Shown: one piece after another, positions 27,162-35,976 of the stretch
Position numbering within the stretch: position 1 is the first letter of the stretch
Layout of the letters: each line of letters begins with the position of its first letter
NCBI GenBank assembly: GCA_009908945.1
Contig: JAAAOI010000031.1
Span: 1 to 35,976 of the forward strand
Source: Bacteroidota bacterium
Lineage (GTDB): Bacteria > Bacteroidota > Rhodothermia > Rhodothermales > Salinibacteraceae
Length of the DNA: 35,976 bases
Direction: 5' to 3'
Notes under the pieces: generated by a model
What the model was told of the DNA's origin: nothing
Databases searched by the model: none
What the model saw: only the letters and a program-made list of their open reading frames with translations
Position numbers and translations under genes: made by a program

Positions 27162-28499
27162 ATGTCTCTTCGGTACGCTCTGCTCTGGGGCTTCAGTGCC
27201 GCCGCCGTGCTGGTGCTGTTTGTTGGCGGTGTAGGCCTGTTTACGGTTTATCAGCTGGGGCAGGCCACGACGCCGGGCGCGGGGGAGGCCGCCCTGTTGG
27301 TACAACGGGCGCTGTGGATTATGGCAGGGCTGACGACCGTCGGCTTGCTGTTGGTTGGCGGGGTGGCCTGGTGGACGGACGCTCGGCTGTCGGGGCCACT
27401 CCATGCGCTGCGGGATGCGGTGAAGCGCCTCCGCGACGAAGGGGGAGAGGCCGCGCTTCCAACGGACGGCCCGCGGGAAGTGGCGCAGGTGGCCCAGCGC
27501 GTGAACGACCTGATGGGCGTGATGAAGCGCGACACGGTGCCGCGTTCCTACCTCAACAACCTGCTGGACTCGATGGGCGAGATGCTCTTTGCCCTGGACG
27601 ACGACGGACACATCCGGCGCATCAACCGGGCCGCTGCGGACGTGGTAGGGCCTCCGTCGACCATGCAGGGGCGGCCCTTCCAAGCGCTGCTTGTAGAGGG
27701 GGCGCTCCCTCCGGTAGCAGACGGGCATCCGCAGGGCGAAGCCACGATCCGCGCGCAGGACGGTACAGCCGTGCCTGTGCTCTATTCGCTGTCGGTAGTC
27801 AAAAACCCGACCGGCGATGCGCAGGGGCTGGTCTGCGTTGCGCAAGACATCAGCGACCTGAAGGAGGCCGAGCAGGAACTGCGCGCCTCGCTGGAAGAAA
27901 AAGAGGTGCTCCTCCGCGAGATCCATCACCGGGTGAAGAACAACCTGCAGGTCATCTCCAGCCTGCTGCATCTGCAGAGCCGCAACGTGGCGGATGCCAC
28001 CGCCCAGCAGCTCTTCACGGACAGCCAGTCGCGCATCCGCTCCATGGCGCTCATCCACGAACAACTGTACCAGTCGGAGGACCTCGCCCAGCTCAACGTC
28101 GAAGGGTACCTGCAGCAGCTTACGGATCACCTCTTCCAAACGTACAACATGCGCGGCGCTTCCGTAACGCTTGCCATTGAGGCCGACGACGCGTCGCTCG
28201 CTATGGACCAGGCTATTCCCTGCGGCCTCATCGTGAATGAACTGGTGTCCAACGCTCTGGAGCACGCGTTCCCCGATGACCGTGGCGGGAGGGTGCGTGT
28301 TGCCCTGACGCGCACCGACGGCGCGGCTCGCCTTGTAGTCGAAGACGATGGCGTGGGCGCGCCGGACCCGGCGGCGATCGAGACCAGCCATACGTTGGGC
28401 CTCAAGCTCGTCCGCGGTCTGGTGCAGCAGCTGGGCGGCGCCCTCACGGTAGCCGCGCCTGCCGGCCTTCGTTTTACGATCACCTTTCCCCACGCTTGA
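27162..28499 (+). CDS. Membrane sensor histidine kinase, PAS and HisKA_2
   Basis: This 445-residue membrane kinase has two helices (about 5-31 and 50-71) with a very short periplasmic loop between them. A HAMP-like linker (about 72-125) and a PAS domain (about 130-235) with VAQDISDL at its end follow. The kinase core begins with [21 protein letters not shown] (landmarks at 252-271), the HisKA_2 dimerisation type, with the probable phospho-accepting H256. The ATP lid has the N box [16 protein letters not shown] (355-370), the G1 motif DDGVGAP and the G2 motif [10 protein letters not shown]. The short loop suggests sensing inside the membrane or by the PAS domain. ATG 27162 begins the first helix. 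Its stop overlaps the ATG of the regulator, so both are made together. Confidence 0.9.
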   Translation: MSLRYALLWGFSAAAVLVLFVGGVGLFTVYQLGQATTPGAGEAALLVQRALWIMAGLTTVGLLLVGGVAWWTDARLSGPLHALRDAVKRLRDEGGEAALPTDGPREVAQVAQRVNDLMGVMKRDTVPRSYLNNLLDSMGEMLFALDDDGHIRRINRAAADVVGPPSTMQGRPFQALLVEGALPPVADGHPQGEATIRAQDGTAVPVLYSLSVVKNPTGDAQGLVCVAQDISDLKEAEQELRASLEEKEVLLREIHHRVKNNLQVISSLLHLQSRNVADATAQQLFTDSQSRIRSMALIHEQLYQSEDLAQLNVEGYLQQLTDHLFQTYNMRGASVTLAIEADDASLAMDQAIPCGLIVNELVSNALEHAFPDDRGGRVRVALTRTDGAARLVVEDDGVGAPDPAAIETSHTLGLKLVRGLVQQLGGALTVAAPAGLRFTITFPHA

Positions 28500-30205
28500 T
28501 GCCTCACCCCCCCGCCGACACGCCCCGTGTCCTCATCGTTGAAGACGAGGTAATCGTGGCTATGGAGCTACAGGACCGCCTCGAACACCTGGGCTACGCC
28601 GTGACCGACACCCTGACCACCGGCGAGGCCGCCCTGAAGCAGGTGCCTGAGCAAGCCCCCGACCTCATCCTCATGGACATCCGGCTGGATGGCGCCATGG
28701 ACGGCATCGAGACGGCCGAGGCTATCCGCGCCGTGCAGGACATCCCCGTGATCTTCCTGACGGCCTACAGCGACGACCGCACGCTGGAGCGGGCCAAAGC
28801 GGCCGCGCCCTTTGGCTACATCGTGAAGCCGTTCGAGGAGCGGGAGCTATACGCCGCTGTGGAGGTAGCGCGCAACATCCACCGGCTGGAGCGCCAGCTG
28901 CAGGAGCAGCGGGATGACCTGCTGCAGATCCTGGACGGGCTCCGCCAGGGCACAGCCATGACCGACCCCGAGGGCTGCATCACGTTCTGCAGCCGGGCCG
29001 CAGGGCGCATGCTGGGCCTCCCGCCGGACGCGATGCAGGGCATGCCCTGGGCAGAGGCGTTTCCGCTGGCTGACGCCACGCTGGCGGCGCTCCGCGAGGC
29101 CACCACGCTGGCCCCGGAGGAGCGCACGGCCATCCCCGCCGAAGTGGACGGCACCGACGGCCGGCACTACCGCATGGAAATCGACGTACAAGACGACCCG
29201 CGCGACCCCGCGCGCCACATCTTCGTGCTGTACGACGTCACCGCGGTGCATGACCTCCGCCGGATGCTGGACGAGGGGGCGTCCTACCGGGGGATAATCG
29301 GCACGAGCGACGCGATGCAGGAGGTTTTCCGGCAGATCGAACAGGTGGCGCAGGTGAACAGCACAGCGCTTATCCACGGCGAGACGGGCACGGGCAAGGA
29401 GCTGGCCGCCCGAGCGATCCATAACGCCAGCGCCCGGGCCGACGGGCCGTTTGTCGCGGTCAACTGTGCAGCGCTGAACCAGGAGCTGGCCGGAAGCCAG
29501 CTGTTTGGCCACACCAAAGGCGCCTTTACCGGGGCCACGTCCGACCGCCCAGGCTTCTTCGAAACGGCCGAAGGCGGGACGCTCTTTCTGGATGAGATCG
29601 GCGACATTCCGCTGGAGGTGCAGCGCCAACTGCTGCGCGTCCTGGAGGAGGAAGAGATTGCCCGCGTAGGCGAGACGAAGACGCGGCCGGTGGACGTGCG
29701 CATCCTGGCCGCCACGCACCGCGACCTGCGCGCTGAGGTGGAGGCCGGGCGCTTTCGGGAGGACATGCTCTACCGCATTCGCATCGCGCGGGTGGAGCTG
29801 CCGCCGTTGCGCCAGCGCCGGGCCGACATCCCCCTGCTCGTCCGCGCCCTCCTGCAGGATGCGCGGGCGCGCCTCGGGAAGGAAGCCGACGGCATCCATC
29901 CCGACGCCATGCGGCAGCTCATCAGCTACGACTGGCCCGGCAACGTGCGGGAGCTCCGCAACGCCATCGAGTACGCCCTCATCCGCGCCCGCCATGCCGT
30001 GCTGCAGATGGACGACCTCCCGCCGGAAATCGCCGCGGCGGAGGACGCAGCCGCAACGCCTGCCTCGGAGTGGCCCGATGACGAGGAGGGCCGCATCCGG
30101 GCGGCGCTGGCGCACACCGATGGCAACCGCACCGAAGCCGCCGAGCTGCTGGGCATGAGCCGCGCCACGCTGTACCGCCGCCTGGATACGTATGGGATTG
30201 GCTGA
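28499..30205 (+). CDS. Sigma54-dependent response regulator with REC, PAS, AAA+ and Fis-type HTH
   Basis: This 568-residue regulator starts with a receiver domain (about 9-125) with acidic pocket VEDE (14-17), phosphorylation site D60 in [10 protein letters not shown], and K110 in IVKPFEE. A PAS domain (about 140-250) is inserted before the sigma54 module (about 265-490): GETGTGKE (294-301), GAFTGA (341-346) and [10 protein letters not shown] Fis-type helix-turn-helix (about 525-568) has [20 protein letters not shown]. It would activate sigma54 promoters when phosphorylated by the kinase to which it is coupled. The ATG at 28499 shares its A with the kinase TGA; an upstream TTG codon is less likely. 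The PAS domain between REC and AAA+ is an uncommon arrangement. Confidence 0.93.
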   Translation: MPHPPADTPRVLIVEDEVIVAMELQDRLEHLGYAVTDTLTTGEAALKQVPEQAPDLILMDIRLDGAMDGIETAEAIRAVQDIPVIFLTAYSDDRTLERAKAAAPFGYIVKPFEERELYAAVEVARNIHRLERQLQEQRDDLLQILDGLRQGTAMTDPEGCITFCSRAAGRMLGLPPDAMQGMPWAEAFPLADATLAALREATTLAPEERTAIPAEVDGTDGRHYRMEIDVQDDPRDPARHIFVLYDVTAVHDLRRMLDEGASYRGIIGTSDAMQEVFRQIEQVAQVNSTALIHGETGTGKELAARAIHNASARADGPFVAVNCAALNQELAGSQLFGHTKGAFTGATSDRPGFFETAEGGTLFLDEIGDIPLEVQRQLLRVLEEEEIARVGETKTRPVDVRILAATHRDLRAEVEAGRFREDMLYRIRIARVELPPLRQRRADIPLLVRALLQDARARLGKEADGIHPDAMRQLISYDWPGNVRELRNAIEYALIRARHAVLQMDDLPPEIAAAEDAAATPASEWPDDEEGRIRAALAHTDGNRTEAAELLGMSRATLYRRLDTYGIG

Positions 30206-30235
30206 GCGGCTGCGGCTGCGAGGCTATGGCAGCGG

Positions 30236-31522
30236 CTATGGCGCCACCCGCACGTCAATCCACACCGGGAAGTGGTCGCTGACGGACACGCCGTCGGCGG
30301 TGGCAGCTGGCCGGTAGAGGCCGGAGCCCACAACGGTAAGGCCAGTCGAAGGCACCACATAGTCTATGCGGCGACCCCACTCCGCCGTATCTGTAGCGTC
30401 GAGGTCGGGGTAGCGGGCCTGGCCAGTGGCTGAGGCCGTGGGGGCGACGTCGCCCTGCACCCTTGGGTGATCCAGCCATTGCTGAATCGCCCCCTCAATG
30501 GAAGAGCCCCCGTCCGGGTCAGCGTTCTGATCCCCCATCAGCACAAACCGAGCATCGGCGTGGAGACCGCCGGCGCGCGTGGAGTCGTCATAGAGATAAT
30601 CGGCGTTGTCCAGGTAATCGGCCCAGAGGCGGATCTCGTCGTGGTTGCGGCGGACGTTGCGTTCTTCCGGGCCATCAAACGCGGGCGGAGTGGGGTGGCT
30701 GGCCAGGATGTGCAGCGTATCGCCTGCGGAGTGTACGACGGGCACATCCCAGTGGCTCTTCGACGAGAGGCGCATCTCCTGCCAGGCTTCCGCGCTGTAC
30801 CAGGGCTCGTCTGTCTCCGGGTCGACCGGTTGAAGCGCCTCTGGCATATCCGACCAGCGAAAGAGCCGGAAGGTGCGCACGGCGTCCTCCGCAATCGTGA
30901 GGTCGGGGCGGACGAGCAGGCCCATCGCATACTGGCCGGGAAAGACGCCAAAGCCCCAGGCATCTTCGCCATAGGCCCGGCCAGCGTCGGTTTGCGGCGT
31001 CGGGCTGCCGTCTTGCGGTGAGGCCTGGGGGGGCGGGTAGGTGGTGACCGCCTCGCCGTCGCGGTTCAGGTCGAAGCCGCTGGCCACGCCCGTGTTGGTG
31101 GGCGCCATGAACGCGGTGTAGGAGAGCGGCTCCAGCGTATCGGCCTGGGCCACTGCCAGGAAGTTCTCAGCAAACCGCCGGGCGTTCTGGCCGGGCGTGT
31201 CGTGGTTCTCCATCCACGGCCCGTCCGCGAAATCGTAGGTGATTTCGTTGATGAGCAAGACGTCCGGCCGCAGGTGCTGGATGACGGCGGCCGCCTGCCG
31301 GATGCGCGGATGGTCGGGATTGCGGAGGTCCACCGTCCGCATATCCTCGATGTTGTACGTCATGATGCGCAGCGTGTCCGCTGCGGCGTCTGATGTGGCG
31401 TCCGAGGAACGGCTGTTCTCCGGGGTGCAGCCCAGCAGGCCGCCCATGAGTAGGGTGAGGCTGCAGAGGAGCAGCGCAGGTCGATAGCAAGACACGAGGG
31501 CAGGGCGTACGGGCATCAGCAC
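30236..31522 (-). CDS. Endonuclease/exonuclease/phosphatase-fold lipoprotein
   Basis: This 428-residue protein has a lipobox L-L-G-C with the cysteine at residue 32, followed by Thr-Pro. It then has an EEP fold: MTYNIEDM (Asn near residue 56), the acidic INEITYDF (Glu near 96), SHPTPPAFDG (His near 275), LMGDQNADPDGG (Asp/Asn near 334-336) and SDHFPVWIDVR at the end. These are the metal and catalytic residues of DNase I/sphingomyelinase/phosphodiesterase-type enzymes. It is extracytoplasmic, so the substrate could be extracellular DNA or a lipid or sugar phosphate; I cannot say which. It lies 98 bases after the dnaJ-type gene on the same strand. Confidence 0.85.
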   Translation of the reverse strand: MLMPVRPALVSCYRPALLLCSLTLLMGGLLGCTPENSRSSDATSDAAADTLRIMTYNIEDMRTVDLRNPDHPRIRQAAAVIQHLRPDVLLINEITYDFADGPWMENHDTPGQNARRFAENFLAVAQADTLEPLSYTAFMAPTNTGVASGFDLNRDGEAVTTYPPPQASPQDGSPTPQTDAGRAYGEDAWGFGVFPGQYAMGLLVRPDLTIAEDAVRTFRLFRWSDMPEALQPVDPETDEPWYSAEAWQEMRLSSKSHWDVPVVHSAGDTLHILASHPTPPAFDGPEERNVRRNHDEIRLWADYLDNADYLYDDSTRAGGLHADARFVLMGDQNADPDGGSSIEGAIQQWLDHPRVQGDVAPTASATGQARYPDLDATDTAEWGRRIDYVVPSTGLTVVGSGLYRPAATADGVSVSDHFPVWIDVRVAP

Positions 31523-31620
31523 GAGGGAGAAGGGAAGAGGCGACGGGGCACGGGCGAGGCTACGCCTCAGCGGTATGCTCTATGGGCGGCCTCTTGTTCC
31601 GGGCCCTGCCGCCTGATGTG

Positions 31621-32622
31621 CTATCGCAACCCGGCTTCCTCGGCGGCTTCTTCCAGGATGCGTTGCTGCTCGGCCGTAAGGTTGTCGGGCATTTTGACGT
31701 CGACCTCCGCAAAGAGGTCGCCGGTGCCTTTATTCGTTGCCACGCCCTGCCCCTTCAACCGCAGCTTCTTGCCCGGCTGCGTGCCTGCGGGAATGTTCAG
31801 CTTGATGCGCTTGCCGTAGGCCGTGGTGAGGCTTTTGGAGGCGCCCAGCATGGCATCGAAGGCGTCGACCGTGACGGTGGTGTAGAGGTCATCGCCATCG
31901 CGGCGGAAGCGGGGGTGCGGCTTCACGTCGAACGTCACGTACAGGTCGCCGCGCTCGCCCGTGGGGCCGGCCTGCCCGCGGCCACGCAGGCGAATCTTGA
32001 AGCCCGACCGCACGCCCTTCGGAATCTTGAGGCGCACGGTGTCGCCGTCGGGCAAGGTGACGGTGGTCTTGCCGCCTTCGAGCGCCTGTTGAAACGTCAG
32101 GTCCATGGTGGTTTCAACGTCGCGCCCGCCGCGGCGGCTGCGCCTGCGGGAGCGCCCTCCCTGGCGCTGTTGCCCGGCACTGCTGCCACGCTGCCCACCA
32201 AAGAACTGGCTAAAGAGGTCGCCGAAGCTCCCGCCGCCGCCCGCGCTGCCGCCCGTGCCAAAGGCGCTACCGAGGTCGTCGTCCATGTCGAGCCGGACGT
32301 ACGTACCATCGGAGGTGCGGTAGTAGCGTTGCCCCTGGCCGCTCTCGAAGCCTTGGCTGCCGAAGCCCGGCCCGCCTGCTCCCCGCTGCCCGCCGCCGAA
32401 CGGGTTCTTACGGGCCTGATCATATTCGCGGCGCTTGTCCTTGTCGGACAGCACCCCGTAGGCCTCCTGCACGTCCTTGAAGCGATCCTCCGCTTCCGGG
32501 TCGTCTGGGTTGCGGTCGGGGTGGTAGCGCTGGGCAAGCTTGCGGTACGCCTTCTTGATTTCCTTCGCGCTCGCGTCCTCCGCTACCCCAAGTACGTCGT
32601 AGTAATCTTTCACAGCAGGCAT
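31621..32622 (-). CDS. DnaJ-type co-chaperone, CbpA class
   Basis: This 333-residue class II J protein stimulates DnaK ATP hydrolysis. The J domain is residues 5-70 with the invariant HPD at 34-36 (QRYHPDRNP). A Gly/Ser/Gln/Phe-rich linker (about 75-165) follows, without the four CxxCxGxG zinc modules of DnaJ. The two C-terminal peptide-binding barrels (about 170-320) show [31 protein letters not shown] and [17 protein letters not shown]. The length and layout fit CbpA. It is divergent from accC with 168 bases between the starts. No grpE or dnaK is in the window. Residues [12 protein letters not shown] near 156-167 add a positive patch. Confidence 0.93.
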   Translation of the reverse strand: MPAVKDYYDVLGVAEDASAKEIKKAYRKLAQRYHPDRNPDDPEAEDRFKDVQEAYGVLSDKDKRREYDQARKNPFGGGQRGAGGPGFGSQGFESGQGQRYYRTSDGTYVRLDMDDDLGSAFGTGGSAGGGGSFGDLFSQFFGGQRGSSAGQQRQGGRSRRRSRRGGRDVETTMDLTFQQALEGGKTTVTLPDGDTVRLKIPKGVRSGFKIRLRGRGQAGPTGERGDLYVTFDVKPHPRFRRDGDDLYTTVTVDAFDAMLGASKSLTTAYGKRIKLNIPAGTQPGKKLRLKGQGVATNKGTGDLFAEVDVKMPDNLTAEQQRILEEAAEEAGLR

Positions 32623-32638
32623 GGTCTATCGCAAAAGG

Positions 32639-32666
32639 TTGAGTTCCAGCGCACAATCCGTATATT
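32639..32666 (+). promoter_or_regulatory. Probable sigma70-type promoter for accC
   Basis: TTGAGT (32639-32644) and TATATT (32661-32666) are separated by 16 bases and match the -35/-10 consensus at 4 of 6 and 5 of 6 positions respectively. They lie in the only AT-rich stretch of the dnaJ-accC divergent region and would give a leader of about 120 bases to accC. No Shine-Dalgarno sequence precedes accC. Confidence 0.38.
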
Positions 32667-32790
32667 AGTAGCGTGCAACCGGGTGCAGGAACGCCGAAGC
32701 GCCAGCGGGCCCCGTCAACACGACAGACGGCAGGCCCGCACCGGTTGGCGGGACGGCTACTATGTTCAGTAAACAAAAATCACACATACC

Positions 32791-34329
32791 ATGCCATCTT
32801 CACAATCAGCAGGTGATGTGCAGCCGATCCGCAAGGTGCTTGTGGCCAACCGGGGCGAGATTGCGCTGCGGGTGATGCGCACCTGCCAGGAGCAAGGGAT
32901 TGCCACGGTAGCGGTTTACAGTGCCCCCGACCGCACCGCGCCGCACGTCCGCATGGCCGACGAGGCCTACCTGCTGGGGCCGGCGCCGTCGTCGGAGTCG
33001 TATCTGAAGCAGGATACCCTCCTTGAGGTCGCCGCCGCCGCAGGTGCAGATGCCGTCCATCCCGGCTATGGCTTTCTCTCGGAGAATGCGGCCTTTGCCC
33101 AAGCCTGTGCCGACGCGGGGATCACGTTTATCGGGCCCCCGCCCGAGGCCATCCGCGCTATGGGCGACAAAACGGCAGCCCGCGCCATGATGAAGGAAGC
33201 CGGCGTGCCGATGCCGCCGGGGACGCCGGACGCCATTGCCGATGCTGATGAAGCGGCGGCGGCCGCTGAAGAGATTGGCTACCCGGTGCTCATCAAAGCA
33301 GCCGCCGGTGGGGGCGGGAAGGGCATGCGCATCGTACGGGAGGCGGCCCATTTGCGGCGAGCCCTGGAGATGGCGCAGAGCGAGGCGGTATCCGCCTTTG
33401 GCGATGGCCGTGTGTTTGTGGAGAAGTACATCGACGAGCCCCGGCATGTGGAAATCCAGATCCTGGCCGATACGCACGGGCACACCGTGCACCTGTTCGA
33501 GCGCGAGTGCTCCATTCAGCGGCGGCACCAGAAAGTAGTCGAAGAAGCGCCGTCCCCCATCGTGACGCCCGAGCTGCGGGAGCGCATGGGGCAGGCCGCG
33601 GTGGATGCTGCAGCCGCGTGTGGATACGTGAATGCCGGCACGGTCGAGTTTCTGGTGGATGCCGACCGTAACTTCTACTTTATGGAGATGAACACCCGCC
33701 TCCAGGTGGAGCACCCGGTGACGGAGTGGATCACGGGGGTAGACCTGGTCGCGGAGCAGTTGCGCGTGGCCGAGGGGCAGCCGCTCGCGTTTGCGCAGGA
33801 GGACCTCAGCATTCACGGGCACGCCATTGAGTGCCGGATCTATGCCGAAGACCCGGCCAGCGGCTTCTTGCCGGACCCCGGGCCGCTGCATCGCCATGCC
33901 CCTCCCTCGGGCCCCGGTGTGCGGGTGGATGCCGGCGTAGAGGAAGGCGGCGACGTGCTTATCCACTACGACCCCATGATCTCCAAGCTGACGACCTGGG
34001 GGGCCACCCGCGCCGTGGCCGTCCAGCGCATGGACCGCGCGCTGGCCGAGTACGCCATCGCCGGTGTGCAGACGACCATCCCCTTTTGCCGCTTCGTGAT
34101 GCAGCACGAAGGCTTTCGGAAAGGCCAGATGTCCACGCACTTCGTGGATCAGGAGTTTACTCCAGCGGCGCTCACGCCCACCGACGCTGCGCTGCGCCGG
34201 GCTGTGGCCGCCGCCGCTGTGCTGGCCCATACCCATCAACAGCAGACAGCGGAACCCCTAACTCCGGTCAATGGTAAAGAATTGACACAGCTCACCAATT
34301 GGAAAGCTCGCCGCCGTGCCTATCGGTAA
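32791..34329 (+). CDS. accC: Biotin carboxylase subunit of an acyl-CoA carboxylase
   Basis: This 512-residue ATP-grasp enzyme carboxylates biotin on a carrier protein. The N-terminal domain begins KVLVANRGEIALRVMRT and includes DAVHPGYGFLSEN. The ATP-grasp domain has KAAAGGGGKGMR, EKYIDEPRHVEIQ and RECSIQRRHQKVVEEAPS; the catalytic block FMEMNTRLQVEHPVTE is intact. Standard bacterial AccC has about 450 residues. Here a 10-residue N-terminal and a roughly 50-residue C-terminal extension (ending WKARRRAYR) are present, as in subunits of propionyl- or acetyl-CoA carboxylases of the mitochondrial type, but no biotin carrier domain is attached. The carrier (accB) and transferase genes are not adjacent. 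Which acyl-CoA is used cannot be decided here. Confidence 0.88.
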   Translation: MPSSQSAGDVQPIRKVLVANRGEIALRVMRTCQEQGIATVAVYSAPDRTAPHVRMADEAYLLGPAPSSESYLKQDTLLEVAAAAGADAVHPGYGFLSENAAFAQACADAGITFIGPPPEAIRAMGDKTAARAMMKEAGVPMPPGTPDAIADADEAAAAAEEIGYPVLIKAAAGGGGKGMRIVREAAHLRRALEMAQSEAVSAFGDGRVFVEKYIDEPRHVEIQILADTHGHTVHLFERECSIQRRHQKVVEEAPSPIVTPELRERMGQAAVDAAAACGYVNAGTVEFLVDADRNFYFMEMNTRLQVEHPVTEWITGVDLVAEQLRVAEGQPLAFAQEDLSIHGHAIECRIYAEDPASGFLPDPGPLHRHAPPSGPGVRVDAGVEEGGDVLIHYDPMISKLTTWGATRAVAVQRMDRALAEYAIAGVQTTIPFCRFVMQHEGFRKGQMSTHFVDQEFTPAALTPTDAALRRAVAAAAVLAHTHQQQTAEPLTPVNGKELTQLTNWKARRRAYR

Positions 34330-34464
34330 TTTTTGTATGTCCATCATCGTTCGTTGTCCGCGCGCGGTGGCATGCTTTACAGGAGCTGATGTATGTTCAC
34401 CCGTAGCCTCACAGGCTTACCCCACCGCCCTGTCAGGCGTCTACTAACGTTACCCCTTCCATCA

Positions 34465-35097
34465 ATGGCAACAAGAACCGTGGCTAAACAAAAGAAAGAG
34501 ACGCATCACATTGCGCGCATCGACATCCAGCCGGATGAGGAGCACCCCAATCGCTCACCTACGCACGGATGGCTCGTGCGCGTCCGGCGGCAGGGGCAGC
34601 GCGTAGGCAAGTTTTTCTCTGATAAGAAGCACGGCGGCAAAGAAAACGCGCTGTACGAGCACGCAATCCCGTACCGCGACAAGCTGATCGAAGAGATGCC
34701 AGAGCCGGACGACCCCGTCCGCCGCTCGGCTGAGGCCCGCAGCAAAAGCGGCGTCATCGGGCTGCACCTCTCCTCGAAGGACATTGGCAACGGCACCCGC
34801 AAGCCGTACATTCAGCTCAGCTGGACGAGCGAAGACGGCCGGCGCCGTAGTACGTCGTTTTCTGTGGAGAAATGGGGCCTGAAGCGGGCCGTATGGAACG
34901 GCTGCCTCCGCCTCCACAAGGAACGCGAACGCATGGGCGTGGAAGACCGCGAGCAGGATCCAGAGAAGATGTTTGAGGTGGCCTACCCCAACATCCTGGA
35001 GCGCTACCGCGAGGACTATGAGCAGGACCCGCCTCCGCCGCGCCGCCCTGCTGAACTCGACCGCAAGATGCCGGACATGGAGTTCGACGTGGAGTAA
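34465..35097 (+). CDS. Small protein with two AP2-like DNA-binding repeats
   Basis: This 210-residue protein contains two similar units, about 32-76 and 95-155. Each runs through two or three beta-strands and then a helix. The first has GWLVRVRRQGQRVGKFFSD and the helix ENALYEHAIPYRDKLIEE; the second has KPYIQLSWTSEDGRRRSTSFSV and KRAVWNGCLRLHKER. The strand-strand-strand-helix shape and the Arg/Lys-rich strands resemble the AP2/integrase-N-like DNA-binding fold, which is common in phage and homing-nuclease proteins. The tail is Pro/Glu-rich and acidic. ATG 34465 follows a short leader; the frame opens at 34393 without likeness. There is no nuclease or recombinase domain. Function is unknown; DNA binding is inferred from the fold. 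Confidence 0.55.
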   Translation: MATRTVAKQKKETHHIARIDIQPDEEHPNRSPTHGWLVRVRRQGQRVGKFFSDKKHGGKENALYEHAIPYRDKLIEEMPEPDDPVRRSAEARSKSGVIGLHLSSKDIGNGTRKPYIQLSWTSEDGRRRSTSFSVEKWGLKRAVWNGCLRLHKERERMGVEDREQDPEKMFEVAYPNILERYREDYEQDPPPPRRPAELDRKMPDMEFDVE

Positions 35098-35146
35098 ACG
35101 CGCGTACTCCTGCATTGGGGTCCCGCGTGCGTACCGAAAAACCTTG

Positions 35147-35173
35147 GCCTGCGTAGCCTACTGCTGCGCAGGC
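35147..35173. terminator. Hairpin between convergent genes, probable terminator
   Basis: GCCTGCG (35147-35153) pairs perfectly with CGCAGGC (35167-35173) around a 13-base loop. On the minus strand it is followed by CAAGGTTTTTC, with a T-run a few bases away; on the plus strand by TTTCGT. It stands between the ends of two convergent genes, so it may stop both. Confidence 0.4.
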
Positions 35174-35299
35174 TTTCGTATGGCGGTGCCCAGCGGATGC
35201 GGATGAGCTCTGGGTTCCCGTATGGCCTCGGCGCCTATCGCGTACCCGCCAAGCGTGTGGTCGGGCCTGTGCGGCAAGGGCGGTGTCGCCCGCCCCCCG

Positions 35300-35976
35300 C
35301 TACTCTACCCGTGCATTGTTGGGCGCCGCGGTGGGTAGCAGCGTAAAGCTTTCGCCGACATCCAGCAGGCGGAGGCGGTCGGCTACCCCTGCATTCGTGG
35401 CGGCCGCGCGTACCTTCTGTGGGGGCTCGTGTAGCGGCTCATCGGCCAGGTCGAAGGTGCCCCAGTGGATGGGCAGCATGTAGTCTGCGTCCAGATCAAG
35501 GAGGGCCTGTACGGCTTCCGCGGGTTGCATGTGGACGGGCGCCATGATGGACCGCGGGAGGTACGCCCCGATGGGGAGGGCTGCAATGTGTGGCGCTTCC
35601 AGGTGCTCGCGGATGGTGTGGAAGTGGGTATTGTAAGCCGTGTCGCCCCCAAAGAAAAAGCGGGTTTGTGTCGTGGTCAGGTACCAACTGGCCCAGAGCG
35701 TTGCGTTGCGGCGGCCCACCCCGCGGCCGGTGAAGTGCTGGGCTGGCGTGCAGTGCAGCTGATAGCCCTCGGCCGCGATGTACTGCCCCCAGTCGAGCTC
35801 CGTAACCGGATCGAGGCCCCAGCCGCGCAGAATCCCGCCCACACCGAGGGGAGCCAGCACCTCCGGCTGAAACGCCTGCTGAAGAGCTTCGAGGGTGGGG
35901 CGGTCGCAGTGGTCGTAATGATCGTGCGAGAGCACCACAAGGTCGACGCCTGGCAGGTCGGCTACGGACAGCGGAG
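35300..35976 (-). CDS. Metallo-beta-lactamase-fold hydrolase, 5' end outside the window
   Basis: The part seen (225 codons to the window edge) is the C-terminal two-thirds or more of a metallo-hydrolase. The metal-binding motif H-D-H-Y-D-H is present near the start of the visible part, preceded by VDLVVLS. A second ligand is in TPAQHFTGRG, a third in FFGGDTAYN (Asp) and a last in MLPIHWGTFDLADEP. The pattern, including W-A-S-W-Y and HMQPAEAVQ, is that of the N-acyl-phosphatidylethanolamine phospholipase D / UlaG-like group. Such bacterial members cleave phosphodiester or lactone bonds; the substrate is not known. The frame is open through the last base, so it begins beyond 35976. Confidence 0.88.
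   Translation of the reverse strand, partial: PLSVADLPGVDLVVLSHDHYDHCDRPTLEALQQAFQPEVLAPLGVGGILRGWGLDPVTELDWGQYIAAEGYQLHCTPAQHFTGRGVGRRNATLWASWYLTTTQTRFFFGGDTAYNTHFHTIREHLEAPHIAALPIGAYLPRSIMAPVHMQPAEAVQALLDLDADYMLPIHWGTFDLADEPLHEPPQKVRAAATNAGVADRLRLLDVGESFTLLPTAAPNNARVE

Noticed and set aside
27027-28493. 488-codon open frame on the minus strand
   Set aside because: It mirrors the histidine-kinase gene, which has clear HisKA_2 and ATP-lid motifs; the minus product shows none.
28847-30115. 422-codon open frame on the minus strand
   Set aside because: Antisense of the sigma54 regulator, whose GETGTGKE and GAFTGA motifs are certain.
31582-32772. 396-codon open frame on the plus strand
   Set aside because: Shadow of the DnaJ-type gene on the minus strand, which has the HPD motif.
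32806-34239. 477-codon open frame on the minus strand
   Set aside because: Antisense of the biotin carboxylase; no domain likeness.

Overview
The window is about 36 kb of GC-rich bacterial chromosome that most resembles a Rhodothermota/Salinibacter-type member of the wider Bacteroidota. Four things point there: a C-terminal type IX secretion sorting domain (gene at 23441), a TonB receptor with an N-terminal CarboxypepD_reg-like domain, many lipoproteins with a Cys-Asp or similar N-terminus, and few Shine-Dalgarno sequences. Several secreted proteins and protein tails are acidic, which suits a marine or saline habitat. This assignment is inferred from gene content; there is no rRNA in the window to test it. 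No tRNA, rRNA, CRISPR array, transposase or prophage gene was seen.

Region 1 (about 350-6286, + strand) looks like a metal uptake locus. It holds a periplasmic P19/Tp34-type iron/copper-binding protein, a TonB-dependent receptor, a DUF4397 lipoprotein and a PepSY-type inner-membrane protein with an extra periplasmic domain. Region 2 (6648-13734) holds an exported TAP-like alpha/beta hydrolase, a gene-poor stretch with hairpins (8229-8951), a ChlI-like AAA+ ATPase with unusual Walker motifs, an AhpD/CMD-family protein, two related PrcB-like lipoproteins and, convergently, lipoate-protein ligase A.

Region 3 (13968-19566) holds a Cache-HAMP chemoreceptor, a small membrane protein, an exported DUF3108-like protein, an isolated nuoH and rpe. 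Region 4 (19618-25537) starts with a single-gene SRA-HNH nuclease that probably cuts modified DNA. A compact three-gene group follows: a transmembrane Ser/Thr kinase with extracytoplasmic PEGA repeats, a small TPR-like membrane protein and a fibronectin-III/T9SS-sorted surface protein.

Region 5 (25647-30205) has a DUF4382/DUF5666 lipoprotein divergent from a translationally coupled two-component pair: a HisKA_2 histidine kinase and a REC-PAS-sigma54-Fis regulator. A near-consensus sigma54-type sequence lies upstream of the lipoprotein. Region 6 (30236-35976) holds an EEP-family lipoprotein, a CbpA-type DnaJ, a biotin carboxylase, a tandem AP2-like small protein and a metallo-beta-lactamase-fold hydrolase cut by the window end.

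All functions come from reading motifs and family resemblance by eye; no database search was run. The best candidates for something new are the PEGA-kinase/TPR/T9SS group and the P19-TonB-DUF4397-PepSY locus.
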